From positions 1 through 61,288 of the forward strand of contig CAZSDU010000017.1 in the NCBI GenBank assembly GCA_964605775.1: DNA of 61,288 nucleotides. The letters are read 5' to 3'. How positions within the stretch are numbered: the first letter of the stretch is position 1; every line of letters starts with the position of its first letter. The position numbers and the translations under genes are program-made. The notes beneath the pieces are model-generated. The model had not been told where the DNA came from. It saw only the letters and a list, made by a program, of their open reading frames with translations, and searched no databases. This DNA is from CAZSDU01 sp964605775 (lineage in GTDB: Bacteria > Bacteroidota > Bacteroidia > Bacteroidales > FEN-979). Of this stretch, positions 1 to 8,409 are shown in pieces.

Positions 1-48
1 ATCAGCTTCCCAAGCTGAGGGTCGTGGGTTCGATCCCCATTTACCGCT
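1..48 (+). tRNA. tRNA-Gly (anticodon CCC), 3' part
   Basis: The window opens inside a tRNA. Positions 2-18 form a 5-bp anticodon stem (tcagc/gctga) around a 7-base loop whose middle bases 9-11 are CCC, a glycine anticodon. Positions 24-40 form the T arm with loop ttcgatc. Bases 41-47 (ttaccgc) are the 3' acceptor strand and T48 is the discriminator, as is usual for tRNA-Gly. CCA is not encoded. The D arm and 5' acceptor strand lie outside the window. Confidence 0.9.
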
Positions 49-582
49 CAAAATAATCCTGCTGGTTCTATACAATATCCCCTTTTTGCTTCAGAGATTA
101 TCGGAAATACCTGGTAAGGCTTCTAATCCAGCTCACGCTACCTTATTTTGTCCTCATCCTTCGGGCTTATTAAAGTGGCAATTGGTCGGCAGTCTTTCAG
201 CACAACCAACCCTCGTTGAAAACCGCCACTTGGTTTGGCTTGCTCCACAGTTCTCATGTCACTTTCCCCACCGCATTGCACGCTTATTCTTCGCGTTCAT
301 GCAGTATGTCTATATACCCATATGCTTTGAGTTTAAGGACTTTTATCTTGTTGTTGAAACCTTCAAAAGGCCTTGTTGATATTCGATAGTCAAACTAATA
401 ATACCTATACGATGAACCAACAGTGTTTAAACACGTCCGAAGCTCCTCAATATTAGTAGCCCTGGCAGGTGTAGGCTAGGACGTAAGTCTTGAATACTAA
501 GATCATGTAAAGGAATCGATCGGTAGAGAATTATGTTGAATGGCAAAAATCAGCATTCTGAATAACAAAAAACGAATAGGGG
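49..582. other. Non-coding stretch with a decayed insertion sequence
   Basis: These roughly 530 bases between tRNA-Gly and the protease gene contain no intact gene. The only recognisable content is the transposase tail at 284-418. A 97-codon plus-strand reading frame (86-379) is best explained as the antisense of that remnant. I found no convincing IS terminal inverted repeats. Confidence 0.55.
284..418 (-). pseudogene. ISL3-family transposase, C-terminal remnant
   Basis: The minus strand encodes, in one frame, a segment reading STRPFEGFNNKIKVLKLKAY followed by GYIDILHE. This resembles the hallmark C-terminus of ISL3-type DDE transposases, where a glutamate in an EGxNNKIK context is part of the catalytic triad. 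The frame holds a stop upstream (near 395) and another after 32 codons (284-286), and no transposase N-terminus is present. It is therefore a dead fragment. It lies directly downstream of a tRNA gene, a common landing place for mobile DNA. The family call rests on one motif seen by eye. Confidence 0.55.
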
Positions 583-2499
583 TCACTTTGTTTTTACAAA
601 GCGTGTGCTGAACCTATTCCCATCAGTCCTTTCTAGTGTAAGCAAATACACTCCGTCTGGAATGGCGGAAATATCAAGAGTGCATTTCCCTGAAAAACCG
701 ATCTTTTTATTCATCAACTCTTTTCCTAAAATATTGATCAACCTTACATTCAACTCTCCTTTCAGAAGAGCTGATTCGATCGTAACGGAAGTCATGGCGG
801 GATTTGGAAACAGGCTTAGATTGACGTTGTTCTCTTTACCATTTTCTTCAATGCCATTGGTATTCTCATATATTTTAATATTATCAATTTCCCATGTTGC
901 CGCTGCCGAACTTGTCGAATAATACCTGAAAGCGATATGAATATTGGGTCCGCTGTAAGAAGAAAGATCAAGGACGCCAGAATTGACAAAATTCCAGTTG
1001 CCCGGCGATAGGGCAGGAGACAATGAAACCCATGAGGCAGAGGAAATACCCGACGGGTTACCATCCCAATCAAGAGAGATAAGTGTCTGAAGAGGAGGAC
1101 CCTCCCATTTGGTAGCATTATCAAATGACAGGCAAACCCTTCGTCCAAGACTGTTACTAAACCTGGGTGAAATAAGCCAGCTTTCTATCGCATAATTGAT
1201 ACCGGAAGAATATCCTGATGCTCTTGCATAATACTTATCTTTATAAAAATCAATATACCATGTAAGGGGATTATCTTCCCAATTTGGTTCCACTGTCCAC
1301 CCTCCGGAGTTGATGTCATTATCCTGAAAATCCTTGTTGATCGGGAATTGGTTCATATATCCCGGTTCAATATCGACGATGGCGTACTGAAAATAATTGA
1401 ATTGAGCAGATCCGGGGGGGGTAAGATCGTATAAGTAATACAATCCGTTATTCACTCCGCCCCATCCCCAGTTAATATGAAAATAATCGGAAAAATATCC
1501 CTGCTCTGAATACCCGTCAATCACAAACAAATGACCATTTTCATTCGCATTATCAGCTCCTCTGTATAATACAGGCAATGATGCGTTTATGTTATTTTTC
1601 AATAACTCCGCCCAGGCCCAGTCTGAATAATCACTCCGCGATACCATTTGAGCTGTTCCGAGGTAATTAAAATAGTTCACCAGTGCATTGCAAATCGAAG
1701 ACAATCCTGAGGAGGAACTTTGCGGTCCATAATTCATATCGACAGCTACACCACAGTGAAACATGAGAACAGAGACCGCTTCAATGTTAATGATACTGCT
1801 GGAAACATGCACTATATCAGGCATGTTCAACCATTCGTAAAAAGTATTCCCGAAATCGGCATAAAGATAACCATAGACGTTATGGTAATATCCGTGGCTT
1901 CCATTCCCTTTTGACGGGTAACTGTGATACCTCATAACCTGAGCCATCGCGGTTGCTCCGCAACCGGTTAAAGCCTTTCCGCAAGGTCCGGCAGAGGCAG
2001 CGGGACAGTGGAAGTTATAATAACAATCCTGATCCCAGATTGTTGACAACAAAGCGCCTACCGATTTCCCATCGTCAGGAAATTCCCCTTTCAGTATTTT
2101 TTCCCAGCGATCTTTAATATTTTTATTGATATAAAATCCATTGTGGGACAACTGATGGATTTGTGTGCTATAGTGGTTGATCCAGCTTTCGATGTTCGGG
2201 GGTATATTATCGATACAAAATGTACCTTCAGGAGAATAGGCCAGCACCGGAATAGCACAGTCATCGGCAGATACGATCACAAATCCCCCGGGAGAAAAAG
2301 TAAATATATACATTGTGGTATCTTCCTTTGTCCTGAAATATATTGTTTTTGCAATGGATACATTTCTGTCAGGAACGGAAACGTAATGGGAATAATAGTT
2401 TACGGCAATATGCCTGGCGGAAATTTCTGATACATGCTTTCCCTGAAGGCCGAGAGCCGGGAGAATCATTAGATAAAGGAGTAGCAGTTGTTTCATCAT
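583..2499 (-). CDS. Secreted C10 (streptopain-like) cysteine protease with type IX sorting domain
   Basis: A 638-residue exported protease. A signal peptide covers about residues 1-20 (MMKQLLLLYLMILPALGLQG). A streptopain-type propeptide follows (GGFVIVSADD, 71-80). The catalytic cysteine is Cys180 in LTGCGATAMAQVMRYH and the catalytic histidine is His323 in NGHLFVIDGY, followed by the typical HINWGWGG. About residues 390-545 resemble a choice-of-anchor J/MAM-like beta domain. The last 80 residues (SLFPNPA... to FVKTK) are a type A C-terminal sorting domain of the type IX secretion system, so the protein is probably exported across the outer membrane and anchored or released. An 8-C tract lies at codons 360-363, between the catalytic and anchor domains. 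A full promoter sits about 90 bp upstream, so it is probably monocistronic. Confidence 0.9.
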   Translation of the reverse strand: MMKQLLLLYLMILPALGLQGKHVSEISARHIAVNYYSHYVSVPDRNVSIAKTIYFRTKEDTTMYIFTFSPGGFVIVSADDCAIPVLAYSPEGTFCIDNIPPNIESWINHYSTQIHQLSHNGFYINKNIKDRWEKILKGEFPDDGKSVGALLSTIWDQDCYYNFHCPAASAGPCGKALTGCGATAMAQVMRYHSYPSKGNGSHGYYHNVYGYLYADFGNTFYEWLNMPDIVHVSSSIINIEAVSVLMFHCGVAVDMNYGPQSSSSGLSSICNALVNYFNYLGTAQMVSRSDYSDWAWAELLKNNINASLPVLYRGADNANENGHLFVIDGYSEQGYFSDYFHINWGWGGVNNGLYYLYDLTPPGSAQFNYFQYAIVDIEPGYMNQFPINKDFQDNDINSGGWTVEPNWEDNPLTWYIDFYKDKYYARASGYSSGINYAIESWLISPRFSNSLGRRVCLSFDNATKWEGPPLQTLISLDWDGNPSGISSASWVSLSPALSPGNWNFVNSGVLDLSSYSGPNIHIAFRYYSTSSAAATWEIDNIKIYENTNGIEENGKENNVNLSLFPNPAMTSVTIESALLKGELNVRLINILGKELMNKKIGFSGKCTLDISAIPDGVYLLTLERTDGNRFSTRFVKTK

Positions 2500-2585
2500 T
2501 TAATGAAGATTCGTCATTGAAATGTTTATTATTCTGATTACGGATGTACAAATAATTCCGGTAATAAATCATTTTAAATGAATAA

Positions 2586-2617
2586 CAAAAATAAGAATTT
2601 TCTTATATCCTTACAAA
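2586..2617 (-). promoter_or_regulatory. Bacteroidota-type promoter for the C10 protease
   Basis: On the minus strand TTTG (2617-2614) is followed after 20 bases by TATTTTTG (2593-2586). This matches TTTG-N19..21-TAnnTTTG, the known -33/-7 consensus of the Bacteroidota primary sigma factor. The leader to the ATG at 2499 would be about 80 nt. Confidence 0.55.
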
Positions 2618-2782
2618 TTAAGTTATTGTAAATATAAAAAACCCTCTCATAAAAAATATTTGCAATAATAATTTTATGAATTTTTCAAGACTGGTTTTTT
2701 CTTTATTGATTCAGTGATCAAAATCCTACCTGATCAGATAAACTTAAGCAAGGCGTTCTCAAAGTGAATAATTATTTTAAAA

Positions 2783-2841
2783 TGATACGATATGATTCGA
2801 TATTATTTGATAAATATCCGATAATGCTGATACGATATGAT
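2783..2841. repeat. 14-bp direct repeat in AT-rich intergenic DNA
   Basis: The 14-mer tgatacgatatgat occurs exactly at 2783-2796 and again at 2828-2841, 45 bp apart. Related cgatat/gatacg words lie between and after them (2798-2803, about 2873). They sit in the 490-base AT-rich gap 2500-2987 between the protease and the macrodomain gene, where I see no reading frame. They may be regulator binding sites or drifted repeats. Confidence 0.6.
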
Positions 2842-2957
2842 CCTATTTAATACGTTAAAAATTCGATACATTTTATTAGATTCAACAATTGGCAATTGGT
2901 CAGCTGGTCTTCACCAACGTGCTTTCGCCATGTCGGAAGGGTAACAAATTGAGATTT

Positions 2958-2980
2958 TCTTAGGTATAGAGCGCCTAAGA
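2958..2980 (-). terminator. Weak hairpin downstream of the macrodomain gene
   Basis: TCTTAGG (2958-2964) pairs perfectly with CCTAAGA (2974-2980) over a 9-base loop, directly after the macrodomain stop codon on the minus strand. No strong U run follows on that strand, so termination is only a possibility. Confidence 0.35.
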
Positions 2981-2987
2981 TTTTGAT

Positions 2988-3512
2988 TTATGGAAGGTTT
3001 CTATTTTCACAAAAACTATTTTTGTACAAGCTGAAGTTTTCATCATCGTAACAAACAAACATTACTTTTTCGGGCAAAGGATTTTCAAGCAGGTATTTCC
3101 TGACTTCATGGATGGCAATCCTGGCGGCAATGTCTTTCGGAAAATGATATATTCCTGTTGAAATATTCGGAAAAGCAATGGAACGACAGTGGTGTTCCCT
3201 GGCTTCCATCAGACAGTTTCGATAACAACTGGCCAGTAATTCTTCTTCCTGATGGCTAGCTTTTCCCCAAACTGGTCCCACGGTGTGAATGACGAATCGG
3301 GCAGGCAGCTTAAAGGCAGGAGTGGTTTTTGCTTCACCGGTCGCACAACCGCCAAGTAATTTGCAAACTTCCAGCAATCCGGGGCCTGCCGCACGATGAA
3401 TGGCCCCATCTACTCCACCACCCCCCAAAAGGGAAGGATTGGCAGCATTGACGATGGCATCAACCCTTACTTTGGTGATGTCGCCCTGAATGATTTCTAT
3501 ACGCGTTTCCAT
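2988..3512 (-). CDS. Macrodomain protein, probable ADP-ribose / O-acetyl-ADP-ribose hydrolase
   Basis: A stand-alone macrodomain of 174 residues, the usual length of the YmdB/AF1521-like family. It binds ADP-ribose and often removes it from proteins or from O-acetyl-ADP-ribose. Visible motifs are GDIT (10-13), VNAANPSLLGGGGVDGAIH (21-39, with the binding Asn and the catalytic loop) and the phosphate loop FPNISTGIYHFP (114-125). The ATG overlaps the 3' end of the upstream phosphatase gene by 16 bp, so the two are probably co-translated. The substrate in this cell is not visible from sequence. Confidence 0.9.
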   Translation of the reverse strand: METRIEIIQGDITKVRVDAIVNAANPSLLGGGGVDGAIHRAAGPGLLEVCKLLGGCATGEAKTTPAFKLPARFVIHTVGPVWGKASHQEEELLASCYRNCLMEAREHHCRSIAFPNISTGIYHFPKDIAARIAIHEVRKYLLENPLPEKVMFVCYDDENFSLYKNSFCENRNLP

Positions 3513-4291
3513 TTCTTAAATAGTTTCAGAAATTCCTGATAAATGATAGCATTGCTTGAAATAATTTCTTTTCCAAAAAGATAGTTGTCATCCCCTGAGA
3601 AATCACTGACGATTCCCCCAGCATTCCTTACAATAGGTACACCTGCAGCGACATCCCAGGGACTTAAACCGTACTCATAAAACCCATCAAACCGTCCACA
3701 GGCAACATAAGCAAGATCAGCGGCCGCGGAACCCAGACGACGGATTCCATGAGAATTTTTCATCAAATGGCGGAATACCTTAAGGTAATCATCGAGGCGT
3801 CCATAATCATAAAAAGGGAAACCTGTGGCAAATAAAGCATCCATGATCTTATTTGTATGAGATACATGGATAATTTTTCCGTTTAAATAAGAAGGAGCAT
3901 TGTGCCAGGTATAAAAACATTCTTTCAGATTAATTTCATACACCACCCCGAGTATCGCTTCTTTTCCCTTGATCAGTGCAATGCTGATACAATATATGGG
4001 GACTCCATGAATAAAATTGGTTGTCCCGTCAAGCGGATCAATCACCCAGGAGAGTTCTCCCGCGTTTAGATCTGGACTTTCCTCGGCAATAAAACCAGCC
4101 TCAGGAACCATTCTGGAAAGTTTTTCTAAAATCCTTCTTTCCGCCGTTTTATCAACATAAGTAACAAAATTATTCAGTCCCTTAACCTCTATGTCTGTTG
4201 CTTTTATCCGGCTAACCTCTGATTGGATAAATGCTCCCGTTTCCAGTGCAAGGGTACATACTTCTTTGGTCAATTTTTCTAAGTCCAACAT
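3497..4291 (-). CDS. suhB: Inositol monophosphatase family protein (SuhB-like)
   Basis: A 264-residue Mg2+-dependent sugar-phosphate phosphatase. The metal-binding signatures are complete: Glu70-Glu71 in FIAEES, DPLDGTTNF (85-93) and PWDVAAG (211-217). The fold covers inositol monophosphatases, fructose-1,6-bisphosphatases and CysQ-type 3'-phosphoadenosine phosphatases. I cannot separate these by eye, although GIRRLGSAAADLAYVA favours the SuhB/IMPase branch. It starts 95 bp after mtaB on the same strand and overlaps the macrodomain gene. Confidence 0.85.
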   Translation of the reverse strand: MLDLEKLTKEVCTLALETGAFIQSEVSRIKATDIEVKGLNNFVTYVDKTAERRILEKLSRMVPEAGFIAEESPDLNAGELSWVIDPLDGTTNFIHGVPIYCISIALIKGKEAILGVVYEINLKECFYTWHNAPSYLNGKIIHVSHTNKIMDALFATGFPFYDYGRLDDYLKVFRHLMKNSHGIRRLGSAAADLAYVACGRFDGFYEYGLSPWDVAAGVPIVRNAGGIVSDFSGDDNYLFGKEIISSNAIIYQEFLKLFKKWKRV

Positions 4292-4330
4292 GTTTCAAGT
4301 CATAAATTTATCATACAAAATTGGTCTTTA

Positions 4331-4383
4331 TCAATCATCCATCATCCGTTATCCGTCATCCCTGCATGTCCGGCAGGCAGGCA
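4331..4383. repeat. Tandem ATCC tract with an imperfect palindrome (REP-like)
   Basis: Between mtaB and the phosphatase gene, atcatcc/gttatcc/gtcatcc units (about 4334-4360) lead into cctgcatgtccggcaggcagg (4361-4381). This folds on itself with CCTGC/GCAGG outer pairs. The element resembles CTGCC-rich intergenic palindromes common in Bacteroidota. Both flanking genes run leftward, so it would be transcribed. Confidence 0.5.
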
Positions 4384-4386
4384 TCA

Positions 4387-5679
4387 TCAATAAATAAACA
4401 CCTCCTCTTCATCCATCTCCTTCAGTCTGACAGTTTCAATCCGGTTAATGAGTTCCGGGGAAAATGGCGTTTTTACTTTCAGGTAATTTTCTGAAAATCC
4501 ATGCATGAATCCTGCCGAATCATCAGATTCAAAAAGAACATTGACCGACCTTCCCATGTTATTAACATAAAATCTTCTTTTTTTCTTCTCCGAAATATGG
4601 CGAAGTATTTCACTTCTTTCTTTTTTCGTGCTATCCGTGGTCATGCCTTCCATGATTGAAGCCGGTGTATGATCTCTTTTTGAATAGGGAAATATATGAA
4701 GGTAGGAAATATCTAGTTCCTCTATGAACGCTCTGGTTTCCAGGAAATCTGCCGTTTCTTCTCCAGGGAACCCGACAATGACATCGGCAGCGATGCAGGC
4801 GTAAGGGGATACAGTGCGGATTTTTTGCACCCTGCTCCGGTATAGCTCACGATTGTACTTTCGGTGCATGGCTTTCAGGATTTTATCAGATCCCGACTGA
4901 AGGGGGATGTGGAAATGGGGCATGAAGTTTATGGAACTTCCTACAAATTCTATGATCTCATCGCTTAGTAAATCCGGTTCTATGGATGAAATACGAACAC
5001 GGGGAAGACCATCCAGTTGGTCAAGCGCAAGGATCAGATCTAAGAATGTTACCTCATGATGCTTGCCGAAATCACCAATATTCACACCCGTAAGCACAAT
5101 TTCTTTCACTCCCCTTGATGATATTGCTTTGGCATTTCTCAGTACATTCTCAATGGTATCACTTCGACTTCTTCCGCGGGCAAGAGGAATGGTACAGTAG
5201 GTGCAATGATAGTCGCACCCATCCTGTATCTTCAGGAATGAACGGGTACGGTCACCATAGGAGTATGAAGGCAGAAAACCCAAAGATTGTTTCTGATGCT
5301 CCTTGTCGGACCCCAATGTTTTATCCCTGGATATTCCTGAAGGAAAAAGTTCCTCCAGGAGATTGAATTTGCCTGAATGACCTAGGACAAGGGTTACTCC
5401 CTTCATCCGTGATAATTCATGGGCTTTCAATTCCGAGTAACAACCAATTACAGCGATCTTAGCCTGAGGGTTGATGGCATGGGCCTGACGGATGGCTGCC
5501 CTGCATTTTTTTTCCGCGGTCGCGGTGACTATACAGGTGCTGATAACATAAATATCGGCAGGTTCATGAAAATGCTTCAGCATGAAACCTTTTTCCTCAA
5601 ATTGACGTGAAAGCGCAGAGGCTTCTGCGAAATTGACTTTGCAACCGAAATGATGGAATGCAACCGATCCGGAATTCAT
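4387..5679 (-). CDS. mtaB: tRNA t6A37 methylthiotransferase MtaB
   Basis: A 430-residue radical-SAM methylthiotransferase that converts t6A37 to ms2t6A37 in tRNAs decoding ANN codons. The N-terminal MTTase domain carries the auxiliary cluster cysteines Cys13 (FGCKVN), Cys49 (STCIVT) and Cys80 (IGCYSE). The radical-SAM motif is CDYHCTYC with Cys155, 159 and 162. The C-terminal 60 residues form a TRAM-like RNA-binding end (VNVLFE... ENYLKVK). The GCKVN motif and overall length fit the MtaB branch better than MiaB or RimO. A minus-strand TAACTTTG lies only about 5 bp upstream of the ATG, so the leader may be very short. Confidence 0.9.
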   Translation of the reverse strand: MNSGSVAFHHFGCKVNFAEASALSRQFEEKGFMLKHFHEPADIYVISTCIVTATAEKKCRAAIRQAHAINPQAKIAVIGCYSELKAHELSRMKGVTLVLGHSGKFNLLEELFPSGISRDKTLGSDKEHQKQSLGFLPSYSYGDRTRSFLKIQDGCDYHCTYCTIPLARGRSRSDTIENVLRNAKAISSRGVKEIVLTGVNIGDFGKHHEVTFLDLILALDQLDGLPRVRISSIEPDLLSDEIIEFVGSSINFMPHFHIPLQSGSDKILKAMHRKYNRELYRSRVQKIRTVSPYACIAADVIVGFPGEETADFLETRAFIEELDISYLHIFPYSKRDHTPASIMEGMTTDSTKKERSEILRHISEKKKRRFYVNNMGRSVNVLFESDDSAGFMHGFSENYLKVKTPFSPELINRIETVRLKEMDEEEVFIY

Positions 5680-5778
5680 GTGACAAAGTTACAAAGGATG
5701 TAGTTATCAATCGCAAATTGAGATGGCCATTCAAAGATTTTTAGTAATTTGCTGAATGAACACAGTAAAAAAAATCCA

Positions 5779-6252
5779 ATGAAAAAGCACTTACTCTTAT
5801 TTCTTATGATCCTCGGATGTCCTTTTTGGAATTATGCCCAGACCATAAGGATCGCTAATTTTGAAGAACTGATGAAAGCATTGAATCAAGGGGAAAAGGT
5901 CAGGGTGGTGATGGATTATGGAAAGTGTAGATTGTTCGACAACCTGATTGAACAACCGGATTCACCGGATGTAACCGGAGGAATGTCTATTGATGCCTAT
6001 GAATATTTTGCCAGTAATGCTGCGCATAATAAGATTGCATTTGTGGTTTTTTCGACCGCCAAACTGATCCGTAACCCCAAAGGAAAAGGATTTGTTTATA
6101 ATTATGTGAAGGTTCGGGTAAATGCCGACAATTCAGTGAAAATTAATGCACAATACCTCAATGCAAAAAACTATAAAGTACAGATGGATGAATCATTCCT
6201 GGGTTCGATTAATGACGGGAAGAATGAGCAGGGAATCTCGTTTTTCAGATAG
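5779..6252 (+). CDS. Exported VirK-like protein
   Basis: A 157-residue protein with a clear signal peptide (MKKHLLLFLMILGCPFWNYAQ). I chose the ATG at 5779 because an upstream TTG (5749) would put a polar extension before the signal peptide. After the signal peptide, FEELMKALNQGEKVRVVMDYGKC matches the opening of the VirK family (a 'leu-x-ala-leu-x-x-gly-x-x-val' helix/strand followed by a conserved cysteine). The family has no firm biochemical role. The gene stands alone and converges within 4 bp of the permease gene. Confidence 0.6.
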   Translation: MKKHLLLFLMILGCPFWNYAQTIRIANFEELMKALNQGEKVRVVMDYGKCRLFDNLIEQPDSPDVTGGMSIDAYEYFASNAAHNKIAFVVFSTAKLIRNPKGKGFVYNYVKVRVNADNSVKINAQYLNAKNYKVQMDESFLGSINDGKNEQGISFFR

Positions 6253-6256
6253 ATGA

Positions 6257-7135
6257 CTAACGTTTCAGGTATTGTTGCAGGATAATACCGCTGACAATCA
6301 GGATCAAGCCGATTATGGTTGAGACAAGGATGACTTCCCCAACCGTAAAATGGATGATGATCAAGGAAAGAAAAGGAGAAAAATAGATCAGGTTGGAGAC
6401 TTTGGCTGTTGTGGCAGAATATTTTAAAGCATTGAGCCAAAGTACAAAAGTCAGTCCCATTTCAAAAATACCGATATATATTCCCCCGGCTACCCCTTCC
6501 CGGGTAAAATCGCAGAAACTCCCTGAAAATCCAAACAGGATAAGGGTATAAATAAATCCGAAACAAAAATTCAGAAATAGCTTGCTCACAGCTTCCCTTG
6601 GATCTTTGAGATTGAATATCCAGTAAAGGGCCCAGATTACTGCGCTTCCGGTAGCCAGGATGACTCCGGCCACATTGGTAAATCGCATGCTGAACAAGTC
6701 CCCATGGGTAGAAATCATCAGAATACCGGTAAAACTGAGCAGTATGGCTGAAATGCTCCAAATACTGATCTTTTGTTTGAGCAGGGGTATGGATAGCAAT
6801 ACCAGAAACAATGGCCAGATATAATTCAGGGTACCTGCCTCCTGGGCGGGAAGTAAAAAATAGGCTTTCAGCAAGACCAGATAATATAAAAAGGGATTGA
6901 GAAAACCCAGAATGCCTGAAGTCAGGATTTCAGTGGCTGAAATCTTTTTTAATTGACTCGTTTTGCCCTGTAAGATCAGAATCATCATCAGGATCAGGCA
7001 AGCTACAAAGGAAGAAATCAGCAGCAGGGAGAGCGGATTAAGATAGCGAAGCGTAATTTTGAAGGCCGAACCTATGGTAGACCAGCAAGCGATGGCTAAG
7101 AAGGCGAACAAATATGCCTTATGCTGAGATTTCAT
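6257..7135 (-). CDS. EamA/DMT-family inner-membrane transporter
   Basis: A 292-residue protein with about ten hydrophobic segments in two repeated halves, the layout of drug/metabolite transporter superfamily permeases. The N-terminal GSAFKITLRYLNP and the internal repeat near residue 150 (GVILATGSAVIWALYWI) are typical of EamA domains. The substrate is not predictable. It is divergent from carbamate kinase and not obviously tied to it in function. Confidence 0.8.
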   Translation of the reverse strand: MKSQHKAYLFAFLAIACWSTIGSAFKITLRYLNPLSLLLISSFVACLILMMILILQGKTSQLKKISATEILTSGILGFLNPFLYYLVLLKAYFLLPAQEAGTLNYIWPLFLVLLSIPLLKQKISIWSISAILLSFTGILMISTHGDLFSMRFTNVAGVILATGSAVIWALYWIFNLKDPREAVSKLFLNFCFGFIYTLILFGFSGSFCDFTREGVAGGIYIGIFEMGLTFVLWLNALKYSATTAKVSNLIYFSPFLSLIIIHFTVGEVILVSTIIGLILIVSGIILQQYLKR

Positions 7136-7170
7136 AACTTGCGAATATAGTCATTCATGGGAAAAATTCA

Positions 7171-7178
7171 TATTTTTG
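7171..7178 (+). promoter_or_regulatory. -7 box candidate for arcC
   Basis: TATTTTTG matches TAnnTTTG and lies 20 bp before the arcC ATG, but no TTTG is found 19-21 bp further upstream. Only half of the promoter is supported. Confidence 0.35.
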
Positions 7179-7197
7179 CCAGCCAATCAAATGAATT

Positions 7198-8142
7198 ATG
7201 AAAAAACTCGCTGTTGTTGCCCTTGGAGGAAATGCCTTGTTAAGAGGAGATCAGAAAGGAACCATTGAAGACCAGGAAAGCAATGCTTATGCTACTGCAG
7301 AAAGCCTGTTCAAACTGATTAAACGGGATTATAATATTGTGATCACCCATGGGAACGGACCTCAGGTAGGCAACATTATGCTGGCCAATGATGCCGGTCA
7401 TAAAATGTATGGGCTCCCAGAGATGCCTTTGGATATCTGCGTGGCATACAGCCAGGGTTTTATTGGCTATATCATTGAGCAGCAGTTAAAAAATGTGCTC
7501 AATCGTAATGATATGGAAAGAGACATCATCACGATTGCAACCCAGGTATTGGTGAATAAGGATGATCAGGCATTCCAACATCCGACCAAGCCTGTTGGCC
7601 CATATTATTCAAAAGAAGAAGCGGATAAACTAATCCGTGATACTGCTGCTTCCTTTGCAGAAGATCCCAGGGGAAGGGGATGGCGAAAAGTAGTCGCATC
7701 ACCCAAACCACTGGTCATCATCAATAAAAAAACCATTGAAAAGATCGCCAGGGAAGGTCATATTGTGATTGCAGTGGGGGGAGGAGGAATACCTGTGTTT
7801 TATGTCGAACCCAATAAACTTCAGGGAATAGATGCTGTCATCGACAAAGACCTTGCTTCTTCACTATTGGCTTCACAAATCAATGCAGATAAATTCTTTA
7901 TCCTGACGGATGTTCCTAAGGTCTGTATCAATTATAATACTCCCCAGGAAAAAACCCTGGACAGAATGACCATTGCAGAAGCAAAAAAATTCCTCAAAGA
8001 AGGTCAGTTCCCGGAAGGAAGCATGGGGCCAAAAATCAAGGCTGCCATACATTTTGTTGAACACTCAGGAAAGGATACGATCATCACAAAGACAACCATG
8101 CTTGGTATCGACAACGGGGGGACAAGGATAACCCTGGTATAG
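7198..8142 (+). CDS. arcC: Carbamate kinase
   Basis: A 314-residue amino-acid-kinase-fold enzyme that makes ATP and carbamate from carbamoyl phosphate and ADP. It is the energy-yielding last step of arginine, agmatine or purine/allantoin fermentation. Visible motifs are ALGGNALL (8-15), THGNGPQVGN (50-59), VAVGGGGIPV (about 197-206) and SMGPKIKAA near the C-terminus. No arginine deiminase or ornithine carbamoyltransferase gene is nearby, so the source of carbamoyl phosphate is unknown. It converges with the TM1266-type gene, with 3 bp between stops. Confidence 0.93.
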   Translation: MKKLAVVALGGNALLRGDQKGTIEDQESNAYATAESLFKLIKRDYNIVITHGNGPQVGNIMLANDAGHKMYGLPEMPLDICVAYSQGFIGYIIEQQLKNVLNRNDMERDIITIATQVLVNKDDQAFQHPTKPVGPYYSKEEADKLIRDTAASFAEDPRGRGWRKVVASPKPLVIINKKTIEKIAREGHIVIAVGGGGIPVFYVEPNKLQGIDAVIDKDLASSLLASQINADKFFILTDVPKVCINYNTPQEKTLDRMTIAEAKKFLKEGQFPEGSMGPKIKAAIHFVEHSGKDTIITKTTMLGIDNGGTRITLV

Positions 8143-8145
8143 AGA

Positions 8146-8403
8146 CTACTCGCTGAAGATCATTTTCTTGACTTCCAGACCATCGATTTTTAACAATTCA
8201 TTTTCCAGTTTCATGAATTCATTCTGATCACCGATGAGTTCCAGGAGGATTAAACCGCATCCTGAACAAATCTGATCCTCAGCGCTATGTAAACCAAGCC
8301 TTGTTCTGATAGAGCAACCAAATTTCGACAGGGTTTCTTGTACTTTGTACACTTCTTTTACCCTGTCGTTAATTCTGATTCCTAAAATCCAGGTGTTTTT
8401 CAT
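8146..8403 (-). CDS. TM1266-family iron-only hydrogenase system regulator, copy 1
   Basis: An 85-residue protein of the TM1266 family, small ferredoxin-fold (ACT/NikR-C-like) proteins that regularly accompany [FeFe]-hydrogenase maturation genes and are presumed regulators. The family signature is visible: ILGIRINDR (6-14), a central TRLGLH (34-39) and the hydrophobic strand GLILLELIG. This copy has an extra cysteine pair (CSGC, 46-49), of which only the first cysteine is shared with copy 2. By hand alignment the two copies match at about 36 of 85 positions without gaps. It follows the histidine kinase by 6 bp and ends the hydrogenase group. Confidence 0.85.
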   Translation of the reverse strand: MKNTWILGIRINDRVKEVYKVQETLSKFGCSIRTRLGLHSAEDQICSGCGLILLELIGDQNEFMKLENELLKIDGLEVKKMIFSE

Positions 8404-8409
8404 GATTGT

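Noticed and set aside
86..379. 97-codon plus-strand reading frame after tRNA-Gly
   Set aside because: It is antisense to the transposase remnant for much of its length, has no recognised domain, and its composition is not gene-like.
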